Below, in pieces: positions 6,434-13,685 of a stretch of DNA of 13,685 nucleotides. The translations under genes and the position numbers were made by a program. This stretch comes from Methyloprofundus sp. (GTDB lineage: Bacteria; Pseudomonadota; Gammaproteobacteria; Methylococcales; Methylomonadaceae). Under the pieces are notes generated by a model that worked only from the letters and a program-made list of their open reading frames with translations, was not told the origin of the DNA and made no database searches. The stretch is taken from positions 1 through 13,685 of the forward strand of contig DAOVWV010000012.1 in assembly GCA_030636485.1 (NCBI GenBank), in the 5' to 3' direction. Numbering within the stretch: position 1 is the stretch's first letter; each line of letters begins with the position of its first letter.

Positions 6434-7366
6434 CTAAAACGACCCTCCAAAGCTCTCTTGATAACGCGCTTTAAATTGCTCCATAGTAAAACTATGATTC
6501 TGCGTACCATGATGCTCAATTTTTATCGAACCCAGCAATGAAGCAATACGCCCTGTGATTTCCCAGTCATATTCATTCATAATACCAAACAACAAACCTG
6601 CACGGTAAGCATCACCACACCCAGTCGGGTCACTTAATTGCCTAGCCTGTGCCGAAGGGATCTCTATGCACTTACCTTGCGTATAGATTTTGGAGCCTTC
6701 ACCACCTAAGGTAATGACTAATGCGTCTACTTGCTCGGCAATTTTCTCTAAAGATAAGCCTGTACGCTCCTGCATTAATTCAGACTCATAGTCATTAAAC
6801 GTTGCCCAGGTCGCTAAGCCGAGTAAGTCTAATAGCTCTTCACCGCTAAACATTGGCATTCCCTGGCCGGGATCAAAAATAAACGGCACGTTGGCATCAA
6901 CAAATTCCTGCGCATGCTGTTGCATCCCTAACTTACCATCAGGCGAGACAATACCCACCTCTATCCCTGCATCCAGAGGTATGGAGTTAACGTGTGATTC
7001 ATTCATTGCTCCCGGGTGAAAGGCAGTAATCTGATTATCATCTTCATCGGTAGTGATATAAGCCTGGCCGGTATATTCACCATTAATCTTCTTGATATAT
7101 TCGGTGGAAATTTGGCACTGACTCAACCATTGTGCGTACGGTTCAAAATCATGTCCTACTGTTGCCATAATGCAAGGCGACTCACCCAGTAATTTTAAAT
7201 TATAGGCAATATTCCCGGCGCACCCTCCAAATTCCCTGCGTATGACAGGCACCAGAAAAGACACATTCAACATATGTACTTTTTCTGGAAGAATATGGTT
7301 TTTAAATTTATCATGAAAAACCATAATTGTATCGTAAGCCATAGACCCACAAATTAATGCACTCAT
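6434..7366 (-). CDS. PfkB-family carbohydrate/nucleoside kinase
   Basis: A 310-residue protein, the usual length for ribokinase/adenosine-kinase-type enzymes, cytoplasmic and ATP-dependent. PfkB signature 1 is seen from residue 47 (GGCAGNIAYNLKLLG) and signature 2 at about 246-259 (DPTGCGDAYRAGLL); D252 is the expected catalytic base in the G-x-G-D anion hole. Near residue 187, the segment WATFNDYESEL is the usual N-x-x-E region that helps bind Mg-ATP. The family phosphorylates sugars or nucleosides. The overall look is closest to the bacterial adenosine-kinase/PfkB-like group, but the substrate cannot be assigned from sequence. The ATG is preceded by an AGGAAAAGAGAG purine tract. It starts 14 bases after the dgkA stop and is probably co-transcribed with dgkA; a metabolic link between the two is not evident. 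Confidence 0.88.
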   Translation of the reverse strand: MSALICGSMAYDTIMVFHDKFKNHILPEKVHMLNVSFLVPVIRREFGGCAGNIAYNLKLLGESPCIMATVGHDFEPYAQWLSQCQISTEYIKKINGEYTGQAYITTDEDDNQITAFHPGAMNESHVNSIPLDAGIEVGIVSPDGKLGMQQHAQEFVDANVPFIFDPGQGMPMFSGEELLDLLGLATWATFNDYESELMQERTGLSLEKIAEQVDALVITLGGEGSKIYTQGKCIEIPSAQARQLSDPTGCGDAYRAGLLFGIMNEYDWEITGRIASLLGSIKIEHHGTQNHSFTMEQFKARYQESFGGSF

Positions 7367-7380
7367 TACTCTCTTTTCCT

Positions 7381-7740
7381 TTAAATTAAAATTAATGCCC
7401 AGGTCATAGCGGCCAGTAGCAAAGACAATGTCACGGCAGCGGAGCCTATATCTTTTGCCCTACCTGAAAGTTCATGCCGCTCCAGACCTATTCTATCAAC
7501 AATCGCTTCAATGGCAGAATTTAATAGTTCAACGATTAACACCACTATAAGGCTAGCAATTAATAATACCCTTTCTATATTATTATCCGTTAGCCATATT
7601 GCGAGTGGCGTTGCCAAGATAAATAAAAGCACTTCCTGCCTAAAGGCCTCTTCATGTTTCCAGACCGCTTTAAAACCAGCGAGTGAAAAAAAGCAGGCCT
7701 TAATGATACGTTTCAACCCTTTTGCATTTTGATTTGCCAT
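7381..7740 (-). CDS. dgkA: Diacylglycerol kinase (DgkA, prokaryotic type)
   Basis: The start is set at the ATG 7738-7740, giving 119 residues, close to the 122 of E. coli DgkA; the frame stays open 20 codons further upstream, but those residues (MGVYLACMF...) have no counterpart in the family. The enzyme is an inner-membrane homotrimer that phosphorylates diacylglycerol, recycling lipid left from transfer of head groups to periplasmic glucans or lipopolysaccharide. Landmarks are the amphipathic N-terminus GLKRIIKACFFS, HEEAFRQE near 29-36, and the active-site helix VELLNSAIEAIVDRIG (about 70-85, with E71, N74 and E78), followed by HELSGRAKDIGSAAV. Three membrane helices are visible, at about 36-51, 57-73 and 98-118. 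The ribosome-binding site is weak (a GTGGA-like tract). The PfkB-family kinase gene follows 14 bases downstream. Confidence 0.95.
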   Translation of the reverse strand: MANQNAKGLKRIIKACFFSLAGFKAVWKHEEAFRQEVLLFILATPLAIWLTDNNIERVLLIASLIVVLIVELLNSAIEAIVDRIGLERHELSGRAKDIGSAAVTLSLLLAAMTWALILI

Positions 7741-7913
7741 TTTTCCACAATACCCTGTCATTGACACTATTAAAAACATACACGCGAGATAAACGCCCAA
7801 AAGCTGCCTAAGTAGCTGATTTAAAAGTGCTGGTTATTTTTTAGTCACTTTAACAAAAGACTAGGCATTACAAGCTTTTAGCAATATTCATTGCAAACTA
7901 TACACAGACTTAT

Positions 7914-8294
7914 CTACGCAATAGCCTGCTCATAGTCGTCTGCATCTAATAAGCGCTCTAAGTCATCAGTACTTTTTATCTTCATACTGAATAGCCAGGT
8001 CGCAAATGCATCCTCATTCACTAATTCAGGCGCATCAGCCAAATCTTCATTCACTGCAATCACTTCTCCGGCAACAGGGCTAAACAAATCTGATGCCGTT
8101 TTAACCGACTCAACAACGGCACACTGCTCTTCTATCGCCAATTGTCGACCTACCTCAGGTAGCTCTATATAAACCAGATCTCCTAACTCTTGCTGAGCAA
8201 AATCAGTTATCCCAACCTTAATAATATTATTAGCCTCTAACTTGACCCATTCATGCGTGACCGCATATTTTAGTTCTTCCGGATTTTCACTCAT
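7914..8294 (-). CDS. gcvH: Glycine cleavage system H protein
   Basis: A 126-residue protein, matching the family's usual 125-130. GcvH carries the aminomethyl group on a lipoyl arm between the P, T and L proteins of the glycine cleavage complex in the cytoplasm. The lipoylation site is K65 in the motif VVESVKTASD. YAVTHEWVK at the N-terminus, GITDFAQQELGD, ELPEVG and ALADAPELVN-type DLADAPELVNED are all present, so it looks functional. It stands alone: no gcvT or gcvP is in the window, so these lie elsewhere. An AAAGG tract about 11 bases before the ATG may serve as a weak ribosome-binding site. The sequence matches ordinary GcvH better than the lipoate-binding LbpA of the sulfur-oxidising Hdr-like pathway, though the two are related. 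Confidence 0.95.
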   Translation of the reverse strand: MSENPEELKYAVTHEWVKLEANNIIKVGITDFAQQELGDLVYIELPEVGRQLAIEEQCAVVESVKTASDLFSPVAGEVIAVNEDLADAPELVNEDAFATWLFSMKIKSTDDLERLLDADDYEQAIA

Positions 8295-8562
8295 TATTCT
8301 TGTACCTTTAATACTCTAATTATTATCGGTTAACATTTTATCCTAAAATTAGCTTTGGACGGCTATTTTTAAGCTGATTTTTTTAATTATTTAATAATGG
8401 AAGAATGACTCTCTCTAGGAACAGTGCTTCATTTAATAAAGACTCAAAACACAACACAAAAATAGACTGAACTCACGCATTAGGAATATGAACCATTTTG
8501 GGGTGAGACTTTATCAATGCTCTCAAAAAAATCTCTTTGTACATTGTTTTTTCATCTGCCTT

Positions 8563-8576
8563 TAGCTTGTAAGCTA
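8563..8576. promoter_or_regulatory. Perfect inverted repeat TAGCTT-GT-AAGCTA, possible operator
   Basis: Six-base arms are separated by two bases, and the repeat ends 21 bases upstream of the TATAAT at 8598. It would overlap or abut the -35 position of that promoter, where a repressor or activator of the efflux operon could bind. The layout is not the stretched-spacer arrangement expected for a MerR-type metal regulator. No regulator gene lies nearby. Confidence 0.35.
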
Positions 8577-8597
8577 TCTGAATAAATACGAATACTT

Positions 8598-8603
8598 TAT
8601 AAT
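8598..8603 (+). promoter_or_regulatory. Candidate -10 box of the RND efflux operon
   Basis: A perfect TATAAT lies about 58 bases upstream of the adaptor ATG, the right strand and distance for a sigma-70 promoter. The -35 region at the expected 17-base spacing (about 8575-8580, TATCTG) is poor, so the promoter may need an activator, or the match may be chance in AT-rich DNA. Confidence 0.4.
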
Positions 8604-8660
8604 ACTCTTCCCAGCCATTTTCCCTTCATATTTACAACAGCGAATAACTGTTTTATCATT

Positions 8661-9677
8661 ATGCCGAAAATCCATTATTTACACATCCTTTTGTCACTAC
8701 TTTTTTTGACTAGCCTGAACAGTATTGCAAATAATGATGATGAAGATAGTGTTGTGCCAATCGCTAGCGCAGCTTTTAGCGTACATATTGATGAGGACAT
8801 TATCAATATAACCGGCATACAGACTCAGGCATTGCAAAGTACTTTGTTTAGTCCTGAAATTGAGACATTTGCCACACGCGTAGACCTATCCCCTTTAATC
8901 AATACACGTAAAGAGTACTTTACGGTATTAAACAGACTCGCCAACGCACGTATAACAGTCAAACAATCCCAACTTAATGTACAGCGCCTGGAAAGCCTGC
9001 ACCGTGAAAAAGCGGTTTCTAAACGCAAATTATTAGCCCAAAGAAGTCAGTTAGAAAGGGATGAAACCAACCTTAAGGCGGCTGAACAACAGGCGAATAA
9101 TATACGCCTGCATACTCAGGAAAAATGGGGAAAAGTCTTAACTCAATGGTTTTTAAATGAAGAGTATTCCCATTCTAATATGCTCAATGCTCTTAGCAAG
9201 CCTATTTACCTTATTTACCTTCCTGCACCACTAACATCCCCTATCGCAAGCGTTGCCATTCACTCTTTTGGTTTACGTGAAAAAGCACAGTCAGCCAGTC
9301 TAATATCCAGTGCAGCAATGCACTCCCTCCACCCACAGGCAACAGGCACCGCTTTTTTCTATCTGAGTAACCAGACCACTGATACTTATCACTCGCGTGT
9401 GACCGCATGGCTCCCTTTAAAAGAAGATGAACTCTCCGGCTTTATCATCCCTGCATCCGCTATCGTCTGGCACTTAGGGCAAGCCTATGTTTACCTTCAG
9501 GTAGACGATGAACTCTTTAAACGGGTTAAAATAGAGCAAAAAAGATTAGTCAACACAGCATCCTATTTTATTCAGGATCCGCTACAAGAGGGATTTTATC
9601 TAGTGACCACTGGCGCACAGATGCTGTTATCAGAAGAATTTCGAGGCCAAATCCCTGCCGAAGACGATGATGACTGA
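8661..9677 (+). CDS. Divergent periplasmic adaptor of an RND efflux pump
   Basis: A 338-residue protein with a probable Sec signal peptide (about 1-23, cleavage after SIA) followed by an acidic patch NDDEDS. Residues about 43-80 resemble the N-terminal strands of metal-RND adaptors (ITGIQTQAL... as in CusB/CzcB-like proteins). Residues 82-150 form the alpha-helical hairpin (NRLANARITVKQSQLNVQRL...KAVSKRKLLAQRSQLERDE), which contacts the outer-membrane channel. The C-terminal part (about 245-325) has beta-barrel and membrane-proximal features: FIIPASAIVWHLGQAYVYLQ, then GFYLVTTGAQMLLSEEFRGQ. The usual lipoyl-domain glycines and GxVxxxxV signature are hard to find. The tail PAEDDDD is strongly acidic. 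The assignment rests mainly on these blocks and on the RND pump gene 111 bases downstream, with which it very probably forms an operon. There is no obvious Shine-Dalgarno. Confidence 0.82.
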   Translation: MPKIHYLHILLSLLFLTSLNSIANNDDEDSVVPIASAAFSVHIDEDIINITGIQTQALQSTLFSPEIETFATRVDLSPLINTRKEYFTVLNRLANARITVKQSQLNVQRLESLHREKAVSKRKLLAQRSQLERDETNLKAAEQQANNIRLHTQEKWGKVLTQWFLNEEYSHSNMLNALSKPIYLIYLPAPLTSPIASVAIHSFGLREKAQSASLISSAAMHSLHPQATGTAFFYLSNQTTDTYHSRVTAWLPLKEDELSGFIIPASAIVWHLGQAYVYLQVDDELFKRVKIEQKRLVNTASYFIQDPLQEGFYLVTTGAQMLLSEEFRGQIPAEDDDD

Positions 9678-9721
9678 TTGATGCTGCAAAAATTCGCTAA
9701 ATAAAGTGCCTGGCTAACCAA

Positions 9722-9759
9722 GCGTAAAAAGGGCGTAAAAATTGCAAACCAAAGCCCTT
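9722..9759. repeat. Short direct and inverted repeats between adaptor and pump genes
   Basis: GCGTAAAAA occurs at 9722-9730 and again at 9733-9741, spaced by 11 bases, about one helical turn. An AAGGGC/GCCCTT inverted pair (9729-9734 and 9754-9759) overlaps it with a 19-base loop. It could be a binding site or an mRNA stem tuning pump expression relative to the adaptor. The repeats are seen directly, but at this length chance is possible. Confidence 0.35.
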
Positions 9760-9788
9760 CCACCCTGCCCTAAAACAAATTAACCACT

Positions 9789-12700
9789 ATGCTTGCCTAT
9801 CTTGTCCGCTTCTCCATACGCTTTTATGGCATCGTCATTGCACTGGCCTTGCTGATATTACTCTACGGCAGCTATCGCTTTATCAATGCCGGACTGGATA
9901 TTTTTCCTGAATTTGCACCTAAGCAGATTATTATTCAGACTGAATCTCCCGGTTTTTCTGCCGAACAGGTTGAAATATTAGTCACTCAACGCATTGAATC
10001 ATCTATCAGCGGCTTAATGGGACTACAAACCATACGTTCAGAATCCATACAAGGACTCTCCATCGTTACCGCCATATTCAATGAGAAAAGTGACATTTAT
10101 CGTAATCGTCAACTCGTCACGGAGCGACTGTCAAGTATCGCGGCACAACTCCCGAAAGGTGTATCAACGCCTGTTCCTGTGCCTTTAAGCTCATCTTCGG
10201 CGACCGTACTGACTATTGGCCTTAACTCTGAGCACAAAAACCTGATGCAATTACGTGATCTGGTCGATACACTGTTAGTGCCACGTTTATTATCTGTTCC
10301 CGGGGTTGCTGACGTTAATATTTTTGGCGGTGAGATCAGGCAAGTACAGATCCAGCTCGACCCGATAAAATTACATCAATTTAACCTTTCGCTAGATGAA
10401 GTGATTATTGCCGCCTCACAAATGGGCAAAGTACAAGGCGGTGGCTTTATAGAAAATAATAACCAACGCTTTACCCTGCAAGTCACAGGCGTGGCAACAA
10501 CCCCCGAACAATTACGCCAAAGCATTATTCAGTATAGTGATGAACATACCCTACTGTTAGGTGATGTAGCCAAGATTCAATATGCACCGGAACCCGCTAT
10601 TGGTGCTGCTCAAATCATGGGTAAATCAGGCATCGTGATGATGATTATCGGTCAATATGATGCCAATACCCTGAGCGTTTCCAATACTGTAGAACTGGCT
10701 TTAGAAGAATTTGAACCATTATTCGCAGAACAGCAGATTGATTTTTATTCACACCTGTTTAGACCCGCTGACTACATTGAAGCCTCTTTAAATAATTTAT
10801 CGAGTCACCTGCTATTAGGTGGCTTATTTGTACTGCTTATTTTATATTTATTTTTATATAACTTACGTACCGCACTCATTTCTGCCGTTGCTATTCCCAT
10901 CTCCTTAGTAAGCTCTGTTCTGGTTTTACTCGAACTAGGCATCAATCTTAATATCATGGTATTAGGAGGGCTGGCCATTGCTCTGGGTGAAGTCGTTGAT
11001 GATGCGATTATTGATACCGAAAATATCTTCCGCCGTTTACGTGAGAACAGTGCATTGGAAAAACCTCTTGGCACTCAGCAAGTCATTTATGATGCCTCTA
11101 TGGAGGTGCGTAGTTCAGTGGTCTATGCAAGCTTTATAGTCGCTCTGGTTTTTGTGCCTTTATTAACCCTAGAGGGGGTTTCCGGGCGATTATTCGCACC
11201 TTTAGGCTACTCTTACATCCTCGCCATTTTAATGTCACTATGCGTCGCATTAACCCTGACTCCCGCTCTGTGCTATGTACTATTAAGTAACAATATAAAA
11301 TTCAACACAACCCCGCCTGTTATCCGTTTTTTAAACCCACTTTATGCACGCCTGCTACAGACTATTTCCCAGCATTTTAAACTGATTACAATCAGCTGTG
11401 TCTTACTCATGATATTAGCAGGCTATCAATTTTTTTCGCTAGGGCATAAATTTTTACCTGAATTGCGTGAAGGGCATTATATTGTGCATACCACCGGTAT
11501 GCCTGGCACTTCCTTACAAGAGTCGATTCGTCAGGGCAAGCAAATAAGCGCACAATTCAAGGCGATCCCTCAAGTTGAATCGGTTTCTCAATGGGCTGGC
11601 CGGGCAGAAAGGGGCGCAGATACTTATGGCAGTCATTACAGTGAATACGAAGTGCGTCTAAAGCCTCTCTCGGGGGCTGGGCAACAGCAAGTATTAGAAA
11701 AACTACGTGATATTCTCAAGCGTTTTCCAGGTTTATTATTCGAAGCAAATACCTTTTTAACTGAACGGGTTGATGAAACGATTTCAGGCTACACTTCACC
11801 GGTCGTGGTCAACATTTATGGCAATGATCTCAATCAGCTGGATAAAAAAGCCCAGCAAGTCGCGGCCTTAATGCATACTATTCCAGGAGCCACGGATATC
11901 CAGCTACGCTCTCCCCCTGGCACTCCCATGATTCAAATTCAGTTAAATCAGCAGCAGCTTAAATTCTGGGGAGTACGGGCAGGTAGCGTTATGCAAACCA
12001 TCCAGGCCGCCTATGACGGACACGTAGTAGGTAAACACTTGCACGGCAACCGTATCTATAATATTACCGTCGCACTCAAACCTGAATGGCGCAATCAGCC
12101 GGATCTGCTCAGCCAACTCCCCATAAGAACGCTGAGTGGGAAACTGATAAGCCTAGGTGACATAGCCGACATAAAACACAATCAGGGACGCTATAATATT
12201 TTGCACCAAAATGCACAACGGCGACAAGGCATTACCTGCAATGTCACAGGGCGTGATATTGCCTCCTTTATGCAGGAACTTAAACAACAAGTCACCCAGA
12301 AAATCAGCTTTACAAATAATACCTACCCTGAATTTACAGGTGCCGCAGTGGAACAGGCTCAGGCAAAACAGGACTTGATTTTACATGCCCTGCTAGCGAG
12401 TATCGGGGTGTTTATTTTTATTTATATTGCGATTGGTAATTTACGTCATGTCGGTATCGCATTGCTGAATATCCCCTTTTCACTGATTGGCGGTATCGTG
12501 GCGGTCATTTTAATGGATGCCAGCCTGTCTGTTGGCTCAATTATTGGCTTTATTACCTTATTTGGCATTACCGTACGTAATAGCATTATGCTGCTATCCC
12601 ATTATCAGTACCTAGTAGAGCATGAGGGTTTGGAATGGAATTTAGGTACGGCATTAAAAGGCGCACAAGAACGCTTGCCTTCTATTTTAATGACCGCTTT

Positions 12701-12878
12701 AGTGACTGCCTTGGCCATGTCTCCTATCGCCTTAAATAGCGATAATCCGGGACTGGAAATTATGGGACCGATGGCAGCGATTATTATAGGTGGGCTTGCT
12801 TCATCCACTTTATTGAATTTACTGTTACTGCCATTGATGCTATTGCGCTTTGGGAAATTTAAGCGGTTATCTCTTTAA
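9789..12878 (+). CDS. RND efflux pump, heavy-metal (HME/CzcA-CusA-like) family
   Basis: A 1029-residue inner-membrane proton-driven antiporter, the normal HME-RND length. The first membrane helix is at about 12-33, followed by the porter segment LDIFPEFAPKQIIIQTESPGFSAEQVE typical of the family. The first large periplasmic loop ends near residue 335, then comes a block of helices, a second loop, and C-terminal helices ending with PFSLIGGI...GFITLFGITVRNSIMLLS. In helix 4 the proton-relay segment reads A398-L-G-E401-V-V-D404-D405-A-I-I-D409-T-E411-N. D404 and E411 match CzcA D408 and E415, while the CzcA D402 position is alanine. The metal or other substrate is not assignable; CusA-type methionine ladders are not evident. 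No outer-membrane factor follows. The ATG has no clear Shine-Dalgarno. G+C is higher than at the left end (28 of 60 in 11461-11520). Confidence 0.92.
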   Translation: MLAYLVRFSIRFYGIVIALALLILLYGSYRFINAGLDIFPEFAPKQIIIQTESPGFSAEQVEILVTQRIESSISGLMGLQTIRSESIQGLSIVTAIFNEKSDIYRNRQLVTERLSSIAAQLPKGVSTPVPVPLSSSSATVLTIGLNSEHKNLMQLRDLVDTLLVPRLLSVPGVADVNIFGGEIRQVQIQLDPIKLHQFNLSLDEVIIAASQMGKVQGGGFIENNNQRFTLQVTGVATTPEQLRQSIIQYSDEHTLLLGDVAKIQYAPEPAIGAAQIMGKSGIVMMIIGQYDANTLSVSNTVELALEEFEPLFAEQQIDFYSHLFRPADYIEASLNNLSSHLLLGGLFVLLILYLFLYNLRTALISAVAIPISLVSSVLVLLELGINLNIMVLGGLAIALGEVVDDAIIDTENIFRRLRENSALEKPLGTQQVIYDASMEVRSSVVYASFIVALVFVPLLTLEGVSGRLFAPLGYSYILAILMSLCVALTLTPALCYVLLSNNIKFNTTPPVIRFLNPLYARLLQTISQHFKLITISCVLLMILAGYQFFSLGHKFLPELREGHYIVHTTGMPGTSLQESIRQGKQISAQFKAIPQVESVSQWAGRAERGADTYGSHYSEYEVRLKPLSGAGQQQVLEKLRDILKRFPGLLFEANTFLTERVDETISGYTSPVVVNIYGNDLNQLDKKAQQVAALMHTIPGATDIQLRSPPGTPMIQIQLNQQQLKFWGVRAGSVMQTIQAAYDGHVVGKHLHGNRIYNITVALKPEWRNQPDLLSQLPIRTLSGKLISLGDIADIKHNQGRYNILHQNAQRRQGITCNVTGRDIASFMQELKQQVTQKISFTNNTYPEFTGAAVEQAQAKQDLILHALLASIGVFIFIYIAIGNLRHVGIALLNIPFSLIGGIVAVILMDASLSVGSIIGFITLFGITVRNSIMLLSHYQYLVEHEGLEWNLGTALKGAQERLPSILMTALVTALAMSPIALNSDNPGLEIMGPMAAIIIGGLASSTLLNLLLLPLMLLRFGKFKRLSL

Positions 12879-12896
12879 GAATGCATGGAATACACC

Positions 12897-13685
12897 TTAC
12901 TCCTTTAATAACGGCGCATATACCTGCTGGTAATTAGCCACACTTTTCGGCCAGTTTCGTTCCTGCTCAACATACAGTCGCCCTGCCTGGCGCACTTTAT
13001 CCCATTGCTGATAATGCGCCAATAAATCTAGCGTACAAGCGACTAAGGAACTGACATCATTGGCTTTAAACAGCACCCCATTTTGCTGATCCTGAATAAG
13101 CTCTTTATGCCCCCCGACATCGGAAGCAATGACCAAACGCCCTTGTGCCATGGCTTCCAAAGGCTTGAGAGGTGTCACCAACTCAGTGAGACGCATCGCC
13201 AGGCGCGGGTAAATAAAAATATCCACGAGTTTATAATAGTCCTGCACTTGCTCGTGCGGAACCCGACCGGTAAAAATGACAACCGATTCAAGCTTTAATT
13301 GTTTAACCTTATCTTTGATTATTTGCTCTTGCGGGCCGCCCCCAACTAATAATACTCGTACTTCTGGTCGCTGCTTAAGAATTTCAGGTAATGCTTCCAG
13401 GATTAATGGGATTCCTTCATAAGCATAAAAAGAACCTATAAATCCCAGTACTGTTTTATCTTGCAAATTTAATTGTTGTTTAAGTTCAGTATCTGCTTTT
13501 TGTCCAAAACTAAATTTTTCTATATCAACCGCATTAGGAATCACAGTAATTTTATTTTCAGCTATCCCCCGTTGACTTATGTCTTTGCGTAAACCTTTGC
13601 AAATGGTAGTAACAGCATTTGCCTGTTTGAATACATAGGTTTCCAGTGCATGTGTAAGCCGGTAACGTAAACTGTGCTCAGAACT
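12897..13685 (-). CDS. Glycosyltransferase, GT4-like, exosortase-associated type (5' part outside window)
   Basis: The frame is open from the right edge to the stop at 12897; 262 C-terminal residues are visible. The GTG at 13542-13544 is internal: the coding frame continues upstream with a typical acceptor-domain end (LETYVFKQANAVTTICKGLRKDI) running into VIPNAVDIEKF. The donor-binding Rossmann domain follows: VLGFIGSFYAYEGI, VRVLLVGGGPQ, VVIFTGRVPHEQVQDYY, DIFIYPR, then TELVTPLKPLEAMAQGRLVIASDVGGHKELI. That last block is, from memory, characteristic of glycosyltransferases found with exosortase A / PEP-CTERM exopolysaccharide loci. The catalytic E-x7-E of GT4 enzymes appears here as E168-x8-E177. 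It probably transfers a sugar from a nucleotide donor during exopolysaccharide assembly at the cytoplasmic membrane. It converges on the RND gene with an 18-base gap and no visible terminator. Confidence 0.85.
   Translation of the reverse strand, partial: SSEHSLRYRLTHALETYVFKQANAVTTICKGLRKDISQRGIAENKITVIPNAVDIEKFSFGQKADTELKQQLNLQDKTVLGFIGSFYAYEGIPLILEALPEILKQRPEVRVLLVGGGPQEQIIKDKVKQLKLESVVIFTGRVPHEQVQDYYKLVDIFIYPRLAMRLTELVTPLKPLEAMAQGRLVIASDVGGHKELIQDQQNGVLFKANDVSSLVACTLDLLAHYQQWDKVRQAGRLYVEQERNWPKSVANYQQVYAPLLKE

Larger units (their letters stand above)
8295..8660. other. Divergent intergenic region between gcvH and the RND operon
   Basis: This 366-base AT-rich stretch separates two divergently transcribed units and must hold both promoters. 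The plus-strand half contains a perfect TATAAT and an inverted repeat, described separately, and a short AACAG/CTGTT repeat (8636-8652) just before the adaptor start. On the gcvH side I see only AT-rich tracts (TAATAAT, GATAAAAT) without convincing paired boxes. No RNA gene, riboswitch or plausible small gene was recognised; the best short frame (ATG at 8488, 25 codons) has no support. Confidence 0.6.

Noticed and set aside
3296..6450. A 13-bp inverted repeat (TTGGAGGGTCGTT at 3296-3308 and its complement at 6438-6450) flanking the VWA/HupE/anchor cluster, as if it were the ends of an inserted element.
   Set aside because: A 13-bp match between some pair of positions is expected by chance in 13.7 kb. 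The right copy is part of the PfkB C-terminal codons, no transposase or target duplication is present, and the match does not extend.
7741..7800. Upstream GTG/ATG-type extension of dgkA by 20 codons.
   Set aside because: DgkA homologues begin with a MAN...G-L-K-R-I-I-type N-terminus, which matches the ATG at 7738-7740; the extension has no family counterpart.
8488..8565. A 25-codon open frame in the gcvH-RND intergenic region.
   Set aside because: No ribosome-binding site, no recognisable protein features, and such frames are expected by chance.
10805..11074. A 90-codon antisense frame inside the RND pump gene, and similar antisense frames in the PfkB, VWA and glycosyltransferase genes.
   Set aside because: They lie wholly within strongly supported genes, give low-complexity or basic/Ser-rich translations, and have no initiation signals.

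Overview
The window reads as chromosomal DNA of a moderately AT-rich gammaproteobacterium. Pointers are a Gram-negative envelope (RND efflux pump, Sec-type signal peptides), an E. coli-like diacylglycerol kinase, a canonical GcvH, and a right-edge glycosyltransferase resembling those next to exosortase A / PEP-CTERM loci. The HupE/UreJ plus 'transmembrane anchor' pair and the gene mix recall methanotrophs or sulfur oxidisers (Methylococcales or relatives), but no marker gene fixes the genus. I found no rRNA, tRNA, CRISPR array, insertion sequence or phage gene.

Layout. (1) 2-1892, plus strand: the 3' part of a SecA-like ATPase that stops just after the start of the scaffold helix, followed by a small HlyD/RND-type periplasmic adaptor with a cleavable signal peptide. 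(2) 1919-3295, minus: a protein with three membrane helices and a periplasmic amino-acid-binding-type (Leu/Ile/Val-binding fold) domain. (3) 3385-6344, minus: a tight cluster, transcribed VWA protein, then HupE/UreJ-like membrane protein, then single-pass anchor protein. (4) 6434-8294, minus: PfkB-family sugar/nucleoside kinase, dgkA and gcvH. (5) 8661-12878, plus: divergent RND adaptor and heavy-metal-type RND pump, without an outer-membrane factor. (6) 12897-13685, minus: C-terminal part of a GT4-like glycosyltransferase, running off the window.

Functional reading. Two segments look least explained. The first is the SecA-like ATPase plus adaptor: the motor motifs are kept, but the parts of SecA that push polypeptide through SecYEG are absent, and the next gene encodes a Sec-exported adaptor. 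This suggests a specialised export or maturation system whose remaining parts lie left of the window. The second is the VWA/HupE/anchor cluster: a secreted MIDAS-containing protein, a polytopic protein with the HupE H-x5-D-H motif and a His next to the predicted signal-peptide cleavage site, and a membrane-tethered domain. Together they could form a metal-related envelope complex of unknown function. The membrane-tethered binding protein lies immediately downstream and may or may not be related. The RND operon is an ordinary class of system, but it has an altered proton-relay motif and a very divergent adaptor. The dgkA, pfkB-like and gcvH genes are housekeeping.
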